A DNA stretch of 64,000 nt from TMP-86 sp964247385 (GTDB lineage: Bacteria > Pseudomonadota > Gammaproteobacteria > Steroidobacterales > Steroidobacteraceae), in assembly GCA_964247385.1 (NCBI GenBank), contig CAXTUB010000003.1:124001-188000 (forward strand), in the 5' to 3' direction. The notes under the pieces were generated by a model. It saw nothing but the letters and a program-made list of their open reading frames with translations. It was not told where the DNA came from and ran no database searches. A program made the translations under genes and the position numbers. Positions 1-8,665 of the stretch are shown here, piece after piece. Position 1 is the stretch's first letter, and every line of letters begins with the position of its first letter.

Positions 1-319
1 AATTATCGCGCCAACCGTCATCAAACGTTACCGCGCAGGCCATCTTGGGAAGAGACTTCTTTCCGGTCGACCGTTCAATCCAATCGTCGAGATGGACAAT
101 TTCGAAGTGCTTAAGTAGAGCAGCAAAATGCATATCCAAGCTTTTTGGAGTAATGATCATGCCTGGCTGCTCGTATCGCGCATCCAAAGATTCTTTGGGA
201 AGCACTCGGTGATACATGAGCACGACTAGCTTTCCGCCACGTCCTTTTTGCCAAATCATCGGCGCGACTCTTCCAATGACTTCACTTGCTCCCCGCCGAA
301 GTAGACCTTTTAATGACAT
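1..319 (-). CDS. Polysaccharide deacetylase, N-terminal part (cut by left edge)
   Basis: Reading the minus strand from an ATG at 319 gives 106 residues that run off the left edge. They contain LMYHRV (about residues 35-39), the usual N-terminal signature of NodB-type deacetylases, and VTFDDGW (about 97-103), the first catalytic and metal-binding motif of carbohydrate esterase family 4. Such enzymes remove N-acetyl groups from GlcNAc-type polymers. The gene starts 10 bp after the stop of the ATP-grasp gene on the same strand, so the two are probably co-transcribed. The C-terminal motifs lie outside the window, so activity cannot be judged. It is distinct from the second deacetylase at 6647-7528. 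Confidence 0.85.
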   Translation of the reverse strand, partial: MSLKGLLRRGASEVIGRVAPMIWQKGRGGKLVVLMYHRVLPKESLDARYEQPGMIITPKSLDMHFAALLKHFEIVHLDDWIERSTGKKSLPKMACAVTFDDGWRDN

Positions 320-329
320 AGAGCCAGCC

Positions 330-1559
330 TTAGCTTCGAAGGTCTTGCCAGTATCGATGAGCTGCCGCCCAGGCCGGCCGCATATCATCTAATCGAAAAA
401 TCTCGTAGCGCAAATTGGGCCACCAAGGCAACAGAAACTCCGCGCACGCTCTTGCTTTTTCCGTCATGCGATAGCGCCTCGAGCGCAATATGAGATACAA
501 ACGGTCGAGATCGCCGAGCAACCAGCGAAGCTGTCTGTTCACCAAATATTGTTTGGGAACGGCGGGGCGCTCAGCGCGCGCTAATTGATACGAGAACCAT
601 GGAAAGTCGGCCCCGCAGTCAACGGCCAGCTGTACTGAGCCCCACAGTCTTGCGTTGATCTCCATGAGCCAGGCACAGCCTCCCGCGTCGACCTTGAATT
701 CGACCATAGCCACGCCATGCCAATTGAGTTGACCGAGCAAACGACGGACAGCATCCATAACTTCATCGGGCAGCGGTCTACTTTCGGACAGTACACTGAC
801 GCCTCCCGTCGGAGGACGCTCGCGAAGACGGCGATGGGAGAAAAAGAACTGGGGTACGCCGCGATCATATAGCGCGAATACTCCCATACCGTACCCAGCG
901 ATACATTGCTGCACGAGCACCTCATCATGATCGTCGACGAGTGTCGCTTGCACCTGCGTGAGCAAATCAATCCGCGATGAAGCGTAAGAAACGCCTCGCC
1001 TTAGCATGCCCTGCTCAGTCTCAGTGGCAGATCGACGGGGCTTTACGACCACTGGCCAGCCAAAGCGAAGATTTTCGAGCGAGCTTAAGCTTTCTCTGCT
1101 GATAGCCACCGTGCCTGGCACTTTGAGACCGGCTTCGATCGCACGAGCCGCCAAAGCAAATTTGTCGATGGCTGTTTCATACGAGTCTCTATCGGGCAAA
1201 GCGGTTTTCAGCATCGCCCCTGATTCGATTGCGCGGATGCAGAGCGGTAACGAGACGTCGGTCAGGGGCACAATCACTGCAGATGGCCATTTTGCGGCAA
1301 GGTCACGCAGCCACGCGACAAACTTTTCGGGAGCCGCTGACGGGTCTGGACTGATCAGCTTCCGAGCGCAATATCGCGATTGCATTGCTAGAGCAGCTCT
1401 GTCTGCGCCTGCTGCAAACACCGCAAGGCCCTTTCGGCCAAGCGACCGCACCGTCGCCAGGGCAGAGCGCTGCTCCGCATCGAGAACAATCGCATCTGGA
1501 ATTATGAATTCGTTCAAGAAAACTGGCACATCCGAGTAAATACCGCATGGTACAGTCAT
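330..1559 (-). CDS. ATP-grasp domain ligase
   Basis: A protein of about 409 residues with the layout of carbamoyl-phosphate-synthase-like ATP-grasp enzymes: an N-terminal pre-ATP-grasp domain (IVLDAEQRSALATVRSLG), the lysine motif of the first ATP-binding lobe (WPVVVKPRRS), and the metal-binding end motif VEFKVDAGG...LMEINARLWGS. The family joins a carboxylate to an amine or other nucleophile through an acyl-phosphate. Inside a polysaccharide cluster it may attach an amino acid or similar group to a sugar, but the substrate cannot be read from sequence. I chose the ATG at 1559; a GTG at 1571 is also in frame. It is divergent from the phosphatase gene at 1611. Confidence 0.8.
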   Translation of the reverse strand: MTVPCGIYSDVPVFLNEFIIPDAIVLDAEQRSALATVRSLGRKGLAVFAAGADRAALAMQSRYCARKLISPDPSAAPEKFVAWLRDLAAKWPSAVIVPLTDVSLPLCIRAIESGAMLKTALPDRDSYETAIDKFALAARAIEAGLKVPGTVAISRESLSSLENLRFGWPVVVKPRRSATETEQGMLRRGVSYASSRIDLLTQVQATLVDDHDEVLVQQCIAGYGMGVFALYDRGVPQFFFSHRRLRERPPTGGVSVLSESRPLPDEVMDAVRRLLGQLNWHGVAMVEFKVDAGGCAWLMEINARLWGSVQLAVDCGADFPWFSYQLARAERPAVPKQYLVNRQLRWLLGDLDRLYLILRSRRYRMTEKARACAEFLLPWWPNLRYEIFRLDDMRPAWAAAHRYWQDLRS

Positions 1560-1610
1560 CACTGGTTGCACGATCGTAGTGCCACACAGTTTCGTACTGA
1601 CCCGGCCAGA

Positions 1611-2165
1611 ATGTTTTCTCTTCGTAATCGCCTAGCTGCACTATTGGAACGGCTAGTCGCCCACTTCGAACTCTCAACCTACGGCGGTGCCGTTCCCACC
1701 CCTGGCAAGCGCGCCATATTTGTTTGCACGGGCAACATTTGTCGCAGCCCTTATTGCGAGGCTAAAGCACGGAAATGCGGTTACGAGGCGATCTCCTGCG
1801 GTGTGGATACCACTGAAGGCCTGCCAGCAAATCCTTCGGCTATTTCGGAGGCTCTCCGCCGGGATGTCGATCTCACCGCACACAGAACATCCCATTGGGC
1901 ACATGTCGATCTGAGATCTGGTGACATCATCATTGCGCTCACGTGGTATCACATGTGGACCGTTCGGAAGCGAGCGCACGCGGCGGGCTGCCCCGTCATA
2001 CTGCTCAGCGCGCTGAGAACTAAGGAATTTGAAGTTATTCAGGATCCTTACGGCAAGGACGAAAGCTTGTTCGCACATGTATTCGACCTGATCGACGAGG
2101 CCTTGCTACGCTTGCCACTAATCAAGAAGACGGCGATGACGACGCCTACGCCTCACTGTGTCTGA
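1611..2165 (+). CDS. Low-molecular-weight protein tyrosine phosphatase (Wzb-like)
   Basis: A 184-residue protein with the LMW-PTP P-loop C-X5-R-S (CTGNICRS, Cys39 to Ser46) and the general-acid motif QDPYG (Asp145) near the C terminus. In capsule and exopolysaccharide systems these enzymes dephosphorylate the tyrosine-rich tail of BY-kinases; two such kinases are encoded here (10005-10973 and 34061-34927). The ATG at 1611 fits the family better than an in-frame TTG at 1566. A 39-residue extension precedes the P-loop, longer than in classical Wzb where the P-loop is almost N-terminal. The 3' end overlaps the convergent aminotransferase by 13 bp. Confidence 0.88.
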   Translation: MFSLRNRLAALLERLVAHFELSTYGGAVPTPGKRAIFVCTGNICRSPYCEAKARKCGYEAISCGVDTTEGLPANPSAISEALRRDVDLTAHRTSHWAHVDLRSGDIIIALTWYHMWTVRKRAHAAGCPVILLSALRTKEFEVIQDPYGKDESLFAHVFDLIDEALLRLPLIKKTAMTTPTPHCV

Positions 2166-3358
2166 TTTAAATTCTTGTCCGACCGAAAAGTTGCTTCAAT
2201 CGACGTCCGAATTTTCCGCCAGTCTTCTGCCGATAGTCGGCCATGCGTTGGCAGCGTAATGAGACGCCGCGAGACTGCATACGCGTTAGGCAGCGAGTGG
2301 GCAGCGTCATCTGCCGTGCCACTCTCAAACTCGGGTAAAGTTTTCTCATAGAGGCGACTGACGCCTAAGTCTTTCAGATGCGTCGCAGCTTCTTGCGCCG
2401 CACTCTCGCATCCCAACAAAACCGGTGCTCGCCAAAGCAATCGGCGGCGAAGAAAATCAAGTCGTCCAGCACCGTTCATGATCGAAGGTGTGTTGATCAG
2501 CGCTGACCGTTCGGCGCGATAACTGTCAGCAGCAGCGCATACGAATGCGGAAAATGAGCGATCGAAGCGAGCAACATGTTGTATCGACTGCAACTTCGTG
2601 ACGCCGATTTGAAGCGCGGGAATTTGCGCGAGCGCTGCGAACACGGGTGGGATTAACGAAGCGTTGTAGACGGCGGCTCGCAAGCCTAGCTCCGCTGCGC
2701 TGAGTTTCCTCCAAGGTAGCGCTTCGATAACTTGATGCGGCAGTACAGCCGTCGAGAGCAATGCGCCGCCGACCGTTAATGACACCGGCTTCGCTCGCCC
2801 GAAACTCACAATCGTGAACGGGGCTTGTGCCGTCCAGCCTTTCTCAAAGGCCTCGTAGCTTTGCGCGAGATCATGAACGAGGAAGCGCCGTTCACTCGAT
2901 TTAAGCTCGCGAACTGCACCGCCCAGCGAATCGACACCGAACGCATCAACGCACACGACGACTGCGTCAGCAGCGCGAAGCGCCGACGCAATGCGCGCGG
3001 TGTTAGGCGCGAATAAGCTCGGCTCGAGATCAAAGTATTCGGGTTCGCCACCTGCCCAGCGCGTTGCGGCCAAGAGACTTGGGCAGCCGTAACCGGGCAA
3101 GATGACTCGCGGGCGCGCGCCGCGGTCAATCAATGGGCCCAACGCAGCCCTAATCGCAATAGCGAGAGCAGAGGTTCCCGAATCGAAGTAGTTGACGTGC
3201 AGATCGGCCCACAGCCCGAGCGGACTTGCCGCACGGCCAAGGGCAACACGCAGCGGTATCCTTCGGCCGGCGGGCGCATGTCGTGCAAACTTAAAGTTTG
3301 ATTCCACGAACAATAGTATCAACGGGTTCCAAAGCAAGTAATGCGCAAAGTCTTGCAT
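2153..3358 (-). CDS. DegT/DnrJ/EryC1-type PLP aminotransferase
   Basis: About 401 residues. The fold-type-I PLP signatures are visible: SGTSAL near residues 60-65 (phosphate-binding turn), VHDLAQS with Asp163 and Gln166 (pyridine nitrogen contact and ring stacking), and SFGRAKPVSLTVGGAL with Lys190 as the likely Schiff-base lysine. Family members usually make amino sugars from keto-sugar nucleotides. The SFGRAKP context differs from the usual SFxxxKN loop, so it may be a divergent subgroup. The start is uncertain: an ATG at 3358 overlaps the start of the divergent glycosyltransferase by 18 bp, and that gene's N terminus is well supported. Confidence 0.82.
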   Translation of the reverse strand: MQDFAHYLLWNPLILLFVESNFKFARHAPAGRRIPLRVALGRAASPLGLWADLHVNYFDSGTSALAIAIRAALGPLIDRGARPRVILPGYGCPSLLAATRWAGGEPEYFDLEPSLFAPNTARIASALRAADAVVVCVDAFGVDSLGGAVRELKSSERRFLVHDLAQSYEAFEKGWTAQAPFTIVSFGRAKPVSLTVGGALLSTAVLPHQVIEALPWRKLSAAELGLRAAVYNASLIPPVFAALAQIPALQIGVTKLQSIQHVARFDRSFSAFVCAAADSYRAERSALINTPSIMNGAGRLDFLRRRLLWRAPVLLGCESAAQEAATHLKDLGVSRLYEKTLPEFESGTADDAAHSLPNAYAVSRRLITLPTHGRLSAEDWRKIRTSIEATFRSDKNLNQTQ

Positions 3359-4465
3359 ATCGCGTCGGGTGACCTTTGGGGCGGGGCCGAGGCTGTGGTG
3401 CATTCATTGGCGCGGGAGCAAAGCCGCTCAAGCCCGGGATCCGTTGCCTGCGTTTTGATGAACAAAGGGCGTCTTGCGGATGAACTCAGTCAGGAGGGAA
3501 TTCCTGTAACCGTGCTCGAAGAGGCGCATCGAACCACTAGCAGCCTGGTTGCCGGCATCGCGGAAGTGCAACGGCATGGAAAATATGAATTGTTGCATTC
3601 GCATCGGCAAAAAGAACACGTCGTTGCGGCATTGGCAGCGCGACGCTGCAAGACAGCGGCAGGTCGTGCGGCACTTGTCGCTACAGTTCACGGCCTACCC
3701 GAGAATTCAAAATCCAAGCAACGGCTACGGCGCGTTCTAGTTAACGCAGCTCAGCAATCTGCGCTTCGCTACGGGTTTGACGCGATCGTCGGGGTTTCTG
3801 AGGATATTGCCAACCGACTCAGGCCCCGCTATCCGCGAACCGACGTCGTCTGCATACACAATGGGATTGACCTCGAGCCCTTTACACAACGCGACGTTCC
3901 CAAGCGCCACGCTTCACCGAATTTGCGCTTAACAGCCATCGGCCGACTCGTAGCTATAAAACGTTATGATCGCTTGCGAGAAATTGCGAACCGAGTCACA
4001 CAACTCAAGGGCTCATCGCCGTCAATCACACTTGCCGGCGACGGGCCGCTGCGCGATGACCTGAGATCGCTTCTACAAGCTGATCGGCCGGGTTGCGGGG
4101 TCAACATGCCTGGATTCGTCGTCGACACTGTAGGCCTTCTCCGTCGCTCTGACGCTTTGTTGATTACTTCGGACCACGAAGGCATCCCAATGATTGCTCT
4201 CGAGGCCCTGGCGGCAGGTATTCCGGTCTTTGCCTTCGCAACGGGGGGTTTGCCTGAGATCGCTGCTAGCGGCGTGAATATGCATTTGGCTCGCCTAGCC
4301 GATCTATCTGAAATGGCCGGGCAAATTGTGAGCTACTTTGCAAAACAAGATTTCAGCACTGGGGCGACGTTGCCTGCGAATTGGTCATTTGATGTAAGGC
4401 AATGTGCAGCAAGCTACGCTGAGGTATACGAGCGAGCCATCGCCCGAGTGCGGGCAAGAAAGTAG
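3341..4465 (+). CDS. Glycosyltransferase family 4
   Basis: 374 residues with the GT-B fold. The N-terminal acceptor domain opens with VLHIASGDLWGGAEAVVHSL; linker-region motifs IVGVSEDI and IHNGIDLEPF follow; the C-terminal donor domain has GRLVAIKRYDRL and the E-X7-E signature EGIPMIALE followed by GGLPEI. It should transfer a sugar from a nucleotide donor to a lipid-linked glycan at the cytoplasmic membrane. The start codon at 3341 is fixed by the conserved N-terminal strand. It is followed 4 bp later by a GT2 gene, so the two are probably co-transcribed. Confidence 0.9.
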   Translation: MRKVLHIASGDLWGGAEAVVHSLAREQSRSSPGSVACVLMNKGRLADELSQEGIPVTVLEEAHRTTSSLVAGIAEVQRHGKYELLHSHRQKEHVVAALAARRCKTAAGRAALVATVHGLPENSKSKQRLRRVLVNAAQQSALRYGFDAIVGVSEDIANRLRPRYPRTDVVCIHNGIDLEPFTQRDVPKRHASPNLRLTAIGRLVAIKRYDRLREIANRVTQLKGSSPSITLAGDGPLRDDLRSLLQADRPGCGVNMPGFVVDTVGLLRRSDALLITSDHEGIPMIALEALAAGIPVFAFATGGLPEIAASGVNMHLARLADLSEMAGQIVSYFAKQDFSTGATLPANWSFDVRQCAASYAEVYERAIARVRARK

Positions 4466-4469
4466 CGCT

Positions 4470-5609
4470 ATGTGGTTACGGACTGTCTTTTGGATGAGCG
4501 TTACAGGTTCGCTCTACAGCTATTTTATTTACCCGTTGCTGCTGAAATTGTTTCCCAAGCAAGAATTGAATCTTGTGGCTAACGAACTGCTCCCTCACAT
4601 CTCGGTCATCATTGCCGCGCGCAACGAAGCAAAACGAATTGCCACAAAGCTTCAGGGCACGTTGGCGCTGGACTACCCCAGCGACCGGCTCGAAGTCATC
4701 GTCGCCTCAGACGCTTCCGACGACGCCACCGACAGCATCGTGCAATCCTTCGCTCAGCGCGGCGTCAAGCTCGCCCGCACCTCGACGCGCGGCGGCAAGG
4801 AAGCCGCGCAAGCTCATGCCATCTCCATGGCCCGCGGCGAAGTTCTGGTTTTTACCGATGCTGCTACCCGCCTCTCTCCTGATTCGCTGAAACTCATCGT
4901 TGAGGACTTCCGCGACCCATCGATCGGTGCGGTGTCGAGCGAAGATCGAATCGAGCAGGCGCCGGGCGACGGCCAGGGCTCGGGAGAAGGCGCCTATGTG
5001 CGCTACGAGATGTGGCTACGAAGGCTCGAAAGCGACCGCGCCGGTCTTGTCGGGCTGTCTGGCTCGCTGTTCGCAGTCCGCCGGCCCGTGGCGGACCTGT
5101 GGCCCAGTGACGTGCCGAGCGATATTACGGCGGCGCTTTCGAGTGCTCGGCTCAAACTACGCGCGATCTCCAATCCGCAGCTCATCGGCTATTACGCCGA
5201 TTTGCAGAATCCTGAAAAAGAATATGAGCGTAAGGTCCGCACGGTGGTCCGAGGCATGGCCGCGGTGGGCGCACGCGCTGAGTTATTGAATCCGTTTCGA
5301 TACGGTTTGTTTGCGTTCCAGTTGTGGGGTCACAAGGTGATGCGTTGGCTCACGCCCGTATTCATGATCACGTTGTTGGCCTCCAATATTGCGCTGGCAC
5401 CTGGGTCCGGCTTTTACTCCTTTCTGCTCATTCTTCAATGCGCTTTTTATCTGGTCGCGGTTTGCGCTTGGCGCTTTGCACCCCTGCGCGGGATCACTTT
5501 TTTTCGGCTGTGCGCCTACTTGCTGCAGGTGCATTGGGCGTTATTGCATGCGGGCTTTCGGTTCTTGCGCGGCGAACGCATCGTGGTTTGGAACCCTTCA
5601 GTGCGGTGA
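4470..5609 (+). CDS. Membrane-anchored GT2 glycosyltransferase
   Basis: 379 residues: one N-terminal membrane segment, a GT-A catalytic domain (ISVIIAARNE, IVASDASDDATD, VLVFTDAAT with the Asp nucleotide/metal motif, then SSEDRIE), and about three C-terminal membrane segments. This layout resembles processive or PNAG-synthase-like GT2 enzymes, though the final QxxRW motif is not evident; RKVRTVVRGM lies in that place. The ATG at 4470 follows the previous stop by 4 bp; an upstream in-frame start at 4404 would overlap the GT4 gene and is less likely. It is convergent with the FemAB gene, with 3 bp between stops. Confidence 0.87.
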   Translation: MWLRTVFWMSVTGSLYSYFIYPLLLKLFPKQELNLVANELLPHISVIIAARNEAKRIATKLQGTLALDYPSDRLEVIVASDASDDATDSIVQSFAQRGVKLARTSTRGGKEAAQAHAISMARGEVLVFTDAATRLSPDSLKLIVEDFRDPSIGAVSSEDRIEQAPGDGQGSGEGAYVRYEMWLRRLESDRAGLVGLSGSLFAVRRPVADLWPSDVPSDITAALSSARLKLRAISNPQLIGYYADLQNPEKEYERKVRTVVRGMAAVGARAELLNPFRYGLFAFQLWGHKVMRWLTPVFMITLLASNIALAPGSGFYSFLLILQCAFYLVAVCAWRFAPLRGITFFRLCAYLLQVHWALLHAGFRFLRGERIVVWNPSVR

Positions 5610-5612
5610 GTC

Positions 5613-6650
5613 TCAGGGGAGATTGCGCACGATATGCGGCCCGACGGCTTCACAAATCCACAACGGCATTTTCTTCCACAGTGCAATGGCTAACTGCATT
5701 TTCGAATTGCCGTGATGCAGTTGCGGCAAACGTTGGCCTGGCGGTAGCCAATAGTGCCAATACAAGGGTACCGGCCGTGCTCCCCACTGAAGCTTGAATT
5801 TATAGGTCCCCGCATCCACGGAACTGCGGCCGAAGTCGAATGTGCGGCTTCCGCGCTCGATGGCTTCGCTCAACACTTCCCAATAGAGCCGCATGTTGCC
5901 GCCCAGCGGCTTGGCCTCGGCCGTGCAAGCAGCCCACGGAATCTCGGTGGCGCCGTTCGCGGTAATCAAAAAACCGGCGGCTGCCGGTTGGCCATTCAAT
6001 TCAACCGTGACGAGATGACACGACTCAGGCATTCGCTCGAGCATTTGCCGGAAGAATTCTTTCGAATACACCGGTGTGCCTAGGTCGCGCATGTTGCGCG
6101 AAAACACGCAGTAGAAGGCATCGAGCAGCTCGAGCGAGCCTTTGCGGACCACGGGACGCTCACGTTCGGCTCGCTTGATCTGCGAGCGGAGTTTCGAGCC
6201 GAGTTGTTTGGAAAGCTCACTCACGGTCGAGGGCAACTCGCGCAGCAGCGTCACCTTGTCTTCACGCCGCTCCCAGTCTTGCGCCACAGGAATCTGCGTT
6301 CTCAGTTCCACGTGGTTCACTTTCAGAGTGCGCGCAAGCTCGGAGGCTCGTTCCAGCAGCGCCGCGTGCGCGTCCTGATCACGAAATAACGGTCCACCGT
6401 AGTTGAAAAATGGAATGGACGTCAGAAAGTCGCCAAACACCCGCGATCGCTGACGGACCAGCGGCAGGATGCCCACGATTTCTTCGCCCTCGCGCGCGAC
6501 GATAAAAAAGATTTGCAGCTTGAATACTTCGCGCACCAATTCCAGCCATTGCACGCGGTGATAAACCGATGCTCGCGCATGGGCTGCAACGAATCGGTTC
6601 CAGTCGGCGGGAGCGCGCTCCTGGACCTCGGTCAAGACAACCGAAGTCAT
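5613..6650 (-). CDS. FemAB-family protein of the XrtA/PEP-CTERM system
   Basis: 345 residues resembling the FemAB-like family that accompanies exosortase A (TIGR03019 type). The GNAT-like halves are recognisable: ASVYHRVQWLELVREVF and FNYGGPLF in the first, LRSQIKRAERERP at the junction, and FDFGRSSVDAGTYKFKLQWG in the second, the last being typical of the family. The role is inferred to be transfer of an aminoacyl or acyl group onto a surface-polymer precursor; the substrate is unknown. The start ATG overlaps the deacetylase stop as ATGA, so the two are translationally coupled as the end of the XrtA operon. Confidence 0.9.
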   Translation of the reverse strand: MTSVVLTEVQERAPADWNRFVAAHARASVYHRVQWLELVREVFKLQIFFIVAREGEEIVGILPLVRQRSRVFGDFLTSIPFFNYGGPLFRDQDAHAALLERASELARTLKVNHVELRTQIPVAQDWERREDKVTLLRELPSTVSELSKQLGSKLRSQIKRAERERPVVRKGSLELLDAFYCVFSRNMRDLGTPVYSKEFFRQMLERMPESCHLVTVELNGQPAAAGFLITANGATEIPWAACTAEAKPLGGNMRLYWEVLSEAIERGSRTFDFGRSSVDAGTYKFKLQWGARPVPLYWHYWLPPGQRLPQLHHGNSKMQLAIALWKKMPLWICEAVGPHIVRNLP

Positions 6651-7528
6651 GCCGCCGCAGCGGCCGGACTCGAAAGCTCGAGCTGTGAAAGCACGCCGGA
6701 AACCGTATGGAATGAGAAGTCACGCAGCAATTGCCGCAATCGTGTCGCGCACACGTCCAAGTTGGTGTAATGCCGAAACGTCGACAGCCGGCCCGCATTG
6801 AATCGAGGTTGGCCGGGATCGACTTCCCATGGGTGCAGATAAAAAATGAAGGGTAGGCGCTGCGCCGCGTTGATCGACCTGAGCAAACTGCGCGTAAGAA
6901 AATAAGGGAATATTCGAAAATACCCGCCCCCACAGCACGGCACGCGCATGCCCAGCACGTTCGCGGTCGACAACGGGAATTCCATGATTTTTCGACCCGA
7001 CGGCGCCATAAAGGGACCGGGCTGCGGGGATGCTCCAGGGATGCCGTAACGATCGTGCCGAATGGGGAACACACTCGAGTCGTACTCAAACCCTAGATCG
7101 ATGAGGTCATCGAGTGCCCACAACGACTTCTGCGTAATCGAGTAGCTGGCGGCCCGATATCCCAACACCCGCGCGCCGGTCAGATCCTCGAGCAGTTTCT
7201 TGCATCGCTCGGCCTCGGCGCGAAACACGCTACGCTCTTGCCGGTAAACGAGCTCGTGGCTCCAGCCATGACAAGCAATTTCGTGCCCGCGCCGCGCGAT
7301 CTCTTGCACCAATTTTGGCAATCGATCCGCCATCCACCCCAGTACAAAAAACGTGGCCCTGACGGATGCTTCATCGAACAAGTCGAGAATTCGCCGAGTG
7401 CTCGCCTCGGCTCGCAGTTCCATGGCATCCCAGCGCGCGCGCTCAATGGCCGGGGCAAGTGCCGACACGTGGAAATAATCCTCCACGTCCACCGTCATTG
7501 CGTTCACGATACGAGTTTGCGGCACCAT
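6647..7528 (-). CDS. XrtA-associated polysaccharide deacetylase
   Basis: 293 residues of the family typical of XrtA loci (TIGR03006 type with a DUF3473-like tail). MTVDVEDYFHVS (residues 11-22) carries the catalytic Asp-Asp pair, CHGWSHE the metal-binding histidines, then GYRAASYSI and the late FYLHPWEVDP. It should de-N-acetylate the exopolysaccharide. I chose the ATG at 7528 because family members keep a short IVNAMTVDVEDYF lead-in; this overlaps the upstream CelD gene by 25 bp. An ATG at 7498 would avoid the overlap but truncate that lead-in. No signal peptide is seen, so a cytoplasmic site is implied. Confidence 0.92.
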   Translation of the reverse strand: MVPQTRIVNAMTVDVEDYFHVSALAPAIERARWDAMELRAEASTRRILDLFDEASVRATFFVLGWMADRLPKLVQEIARRGHEIACHGWSHELVYRQERSVFRAEAERCKKLLEDLTGARVLGYRAASYSITQKSLWALDDLIDLGFEYDSSVFPIRHDRYGIPGASPQPGPFMAPSGRKIMEFPLSTANVLGMRVPCCGGGYFRIFPYFLTRSLLRSINAAQRLPFIFYLHPWEVDPGQPRFNAGRLSTFRHYTNLDVCATRLRQLLRDFSFHTVSGVLSQLELSSPAAAAA

Positions 7529-8631
7529 TTCATCGCTTTTGTGGTTCGCCACACATTTCTCAGTGTGGCCTCGACCCTGAACTTTGCTCGTTCGCGCTGC
7601 ACCCTGCCCCACCACAAAGTCTCGGCACGTTTGGCAAGCGCGCGCTTGTAGTCACTATCGCCGGCCAATAGGTCGTATTTCGAATGACCCAATGACGCGT
7701 TGAAATCGATCGCCAGCACATGAGTCAGAAGCCCAGGCGACTCCTTGTTTGGAAATTCGACGATGGCATAGTTGATGCCGGTGACGTAGACCGACACCTC
7801 GCCCTGATGAACGAAGTTGTAAAGCACGCCAATGGTCTGGTTGCCTGCCCTGAGCCGCAGCAATTGAACGCAGCCGCTATCGAAGTGATCTTTGATCAGG
7901 CGCGCATGAAACTTCTTGAAGAATTCGCCCGCGAAGGCGCCGCGTCTCGAGCGGCCAATCCAATGCGCCTGATGGAGCTGCTCGAGCTCAGAAAGAAAAG
8001 CGAAGGCTTCGTCTTTCTCACGCGCCACGTTCACACTGAGCGGGCCAAAACTTTGCAGGAGCCGTACGCTGGTGTGGCGTATCCTCGCCCGCTTTTTCTT
8101 GCTCAACGTGTCGACGAATCTGCCACCCGACGAGCGCATCGCAGCGAGGTCCACGTATCGCCCGACCAATGACATGTCTTCCTCGAACGAGGTGCTTTGG
8201 TCCGTCCAAGCTTCGAGCACGTGCGGCGCAACGCCGCGCAGCTGGATTTCGTCCCATCGGCTGCGCTGGTGTACGAACTCATTTGCCAATGCCGTCCATG
8301 CGGGCTTCGCGTCTTCGGGCCGGCACAACAAGCCGTTATGCTCGATGAAAATTTGGTCCAACTCCGCATCGCCCGCGGAATTGAGCGCCCAAGTTCGAAC
8401 AGGCAAAAACAAACGTCGCAGGAGTGTTCGACGCACCATCAATGCGGCGCCAATGGTGCGCCCGTTGGCCACGATCAAGAACAATTGAGGCTTGACGCGT
8501 TTGGGCAGAGTCCGGAGCCACGTGCTGATCCACGGCCACGACAGGAAAAAACTATGACGCGCAACTTGAGCGAGCGCACACCATTCGGACTTTACGCGAG
8601 CAAAATCCACCGCTGGATGAACGACGATCAT
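7504..8631 (-). CDS. GNAT acyltransferase, CelD/BcsL type
   Basis: 375 residues matching the Acetyltransf_6/CelD family found in cellulose and exopolysaccharide clusters. Visible segments are FFLSWPWISTWL near the N terminus, KKKRARIRHTSVRLLQSFG in the middle and the late FNASLGHSKYDLLAGDSDYKR, the usual family C-terminal core. The role is probably acyl modification of a sugar or of its lipid-linked precursor. In many XrtA loci this stretch includes an ExeA-like ATPase; none is present here. It lies 34 bp after the beta-barrel gene start boundary and overlaps the deacetylase. Confidence 0.85.
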   Translation of the reverse strand: MIVVHPAVDFARVKSEWCALAQVARHSFFLSWPWISTWLRTLPKRVKPQLFLIVANGRTIGAALMVRRTLLRRLFLPVRTWALNSAGDAELDQIFIEHNGLLCRPEDAKPAWTALANEFVHQRSRWDEIQLRGVAPHVLEAWTDQSTSFEEDMSLVGRYVDLAAMRSSGGRFVDTLSKKKRARIRHTSVRLLQSFGPLSVNVAREKDEAFAFLSELEQLHQAHWIGRSRRGAFAGEFFKKFHARLIKDHFDSGCVQLLRLRAGNQTIGVLYNFVHQGEVSVYVTGINYAIVEFPNKESPGLLTHVLAIDFNASLGHSKYDLLAGDSDYKRALAKRAETLWWGRVQRERAKFRVEATLRNVWRTTKAMKWCRKLVS

Positions 8632-8665
8632 GAGAACAAAAGCTAAACGTGTGTTTGAGCGAAAC

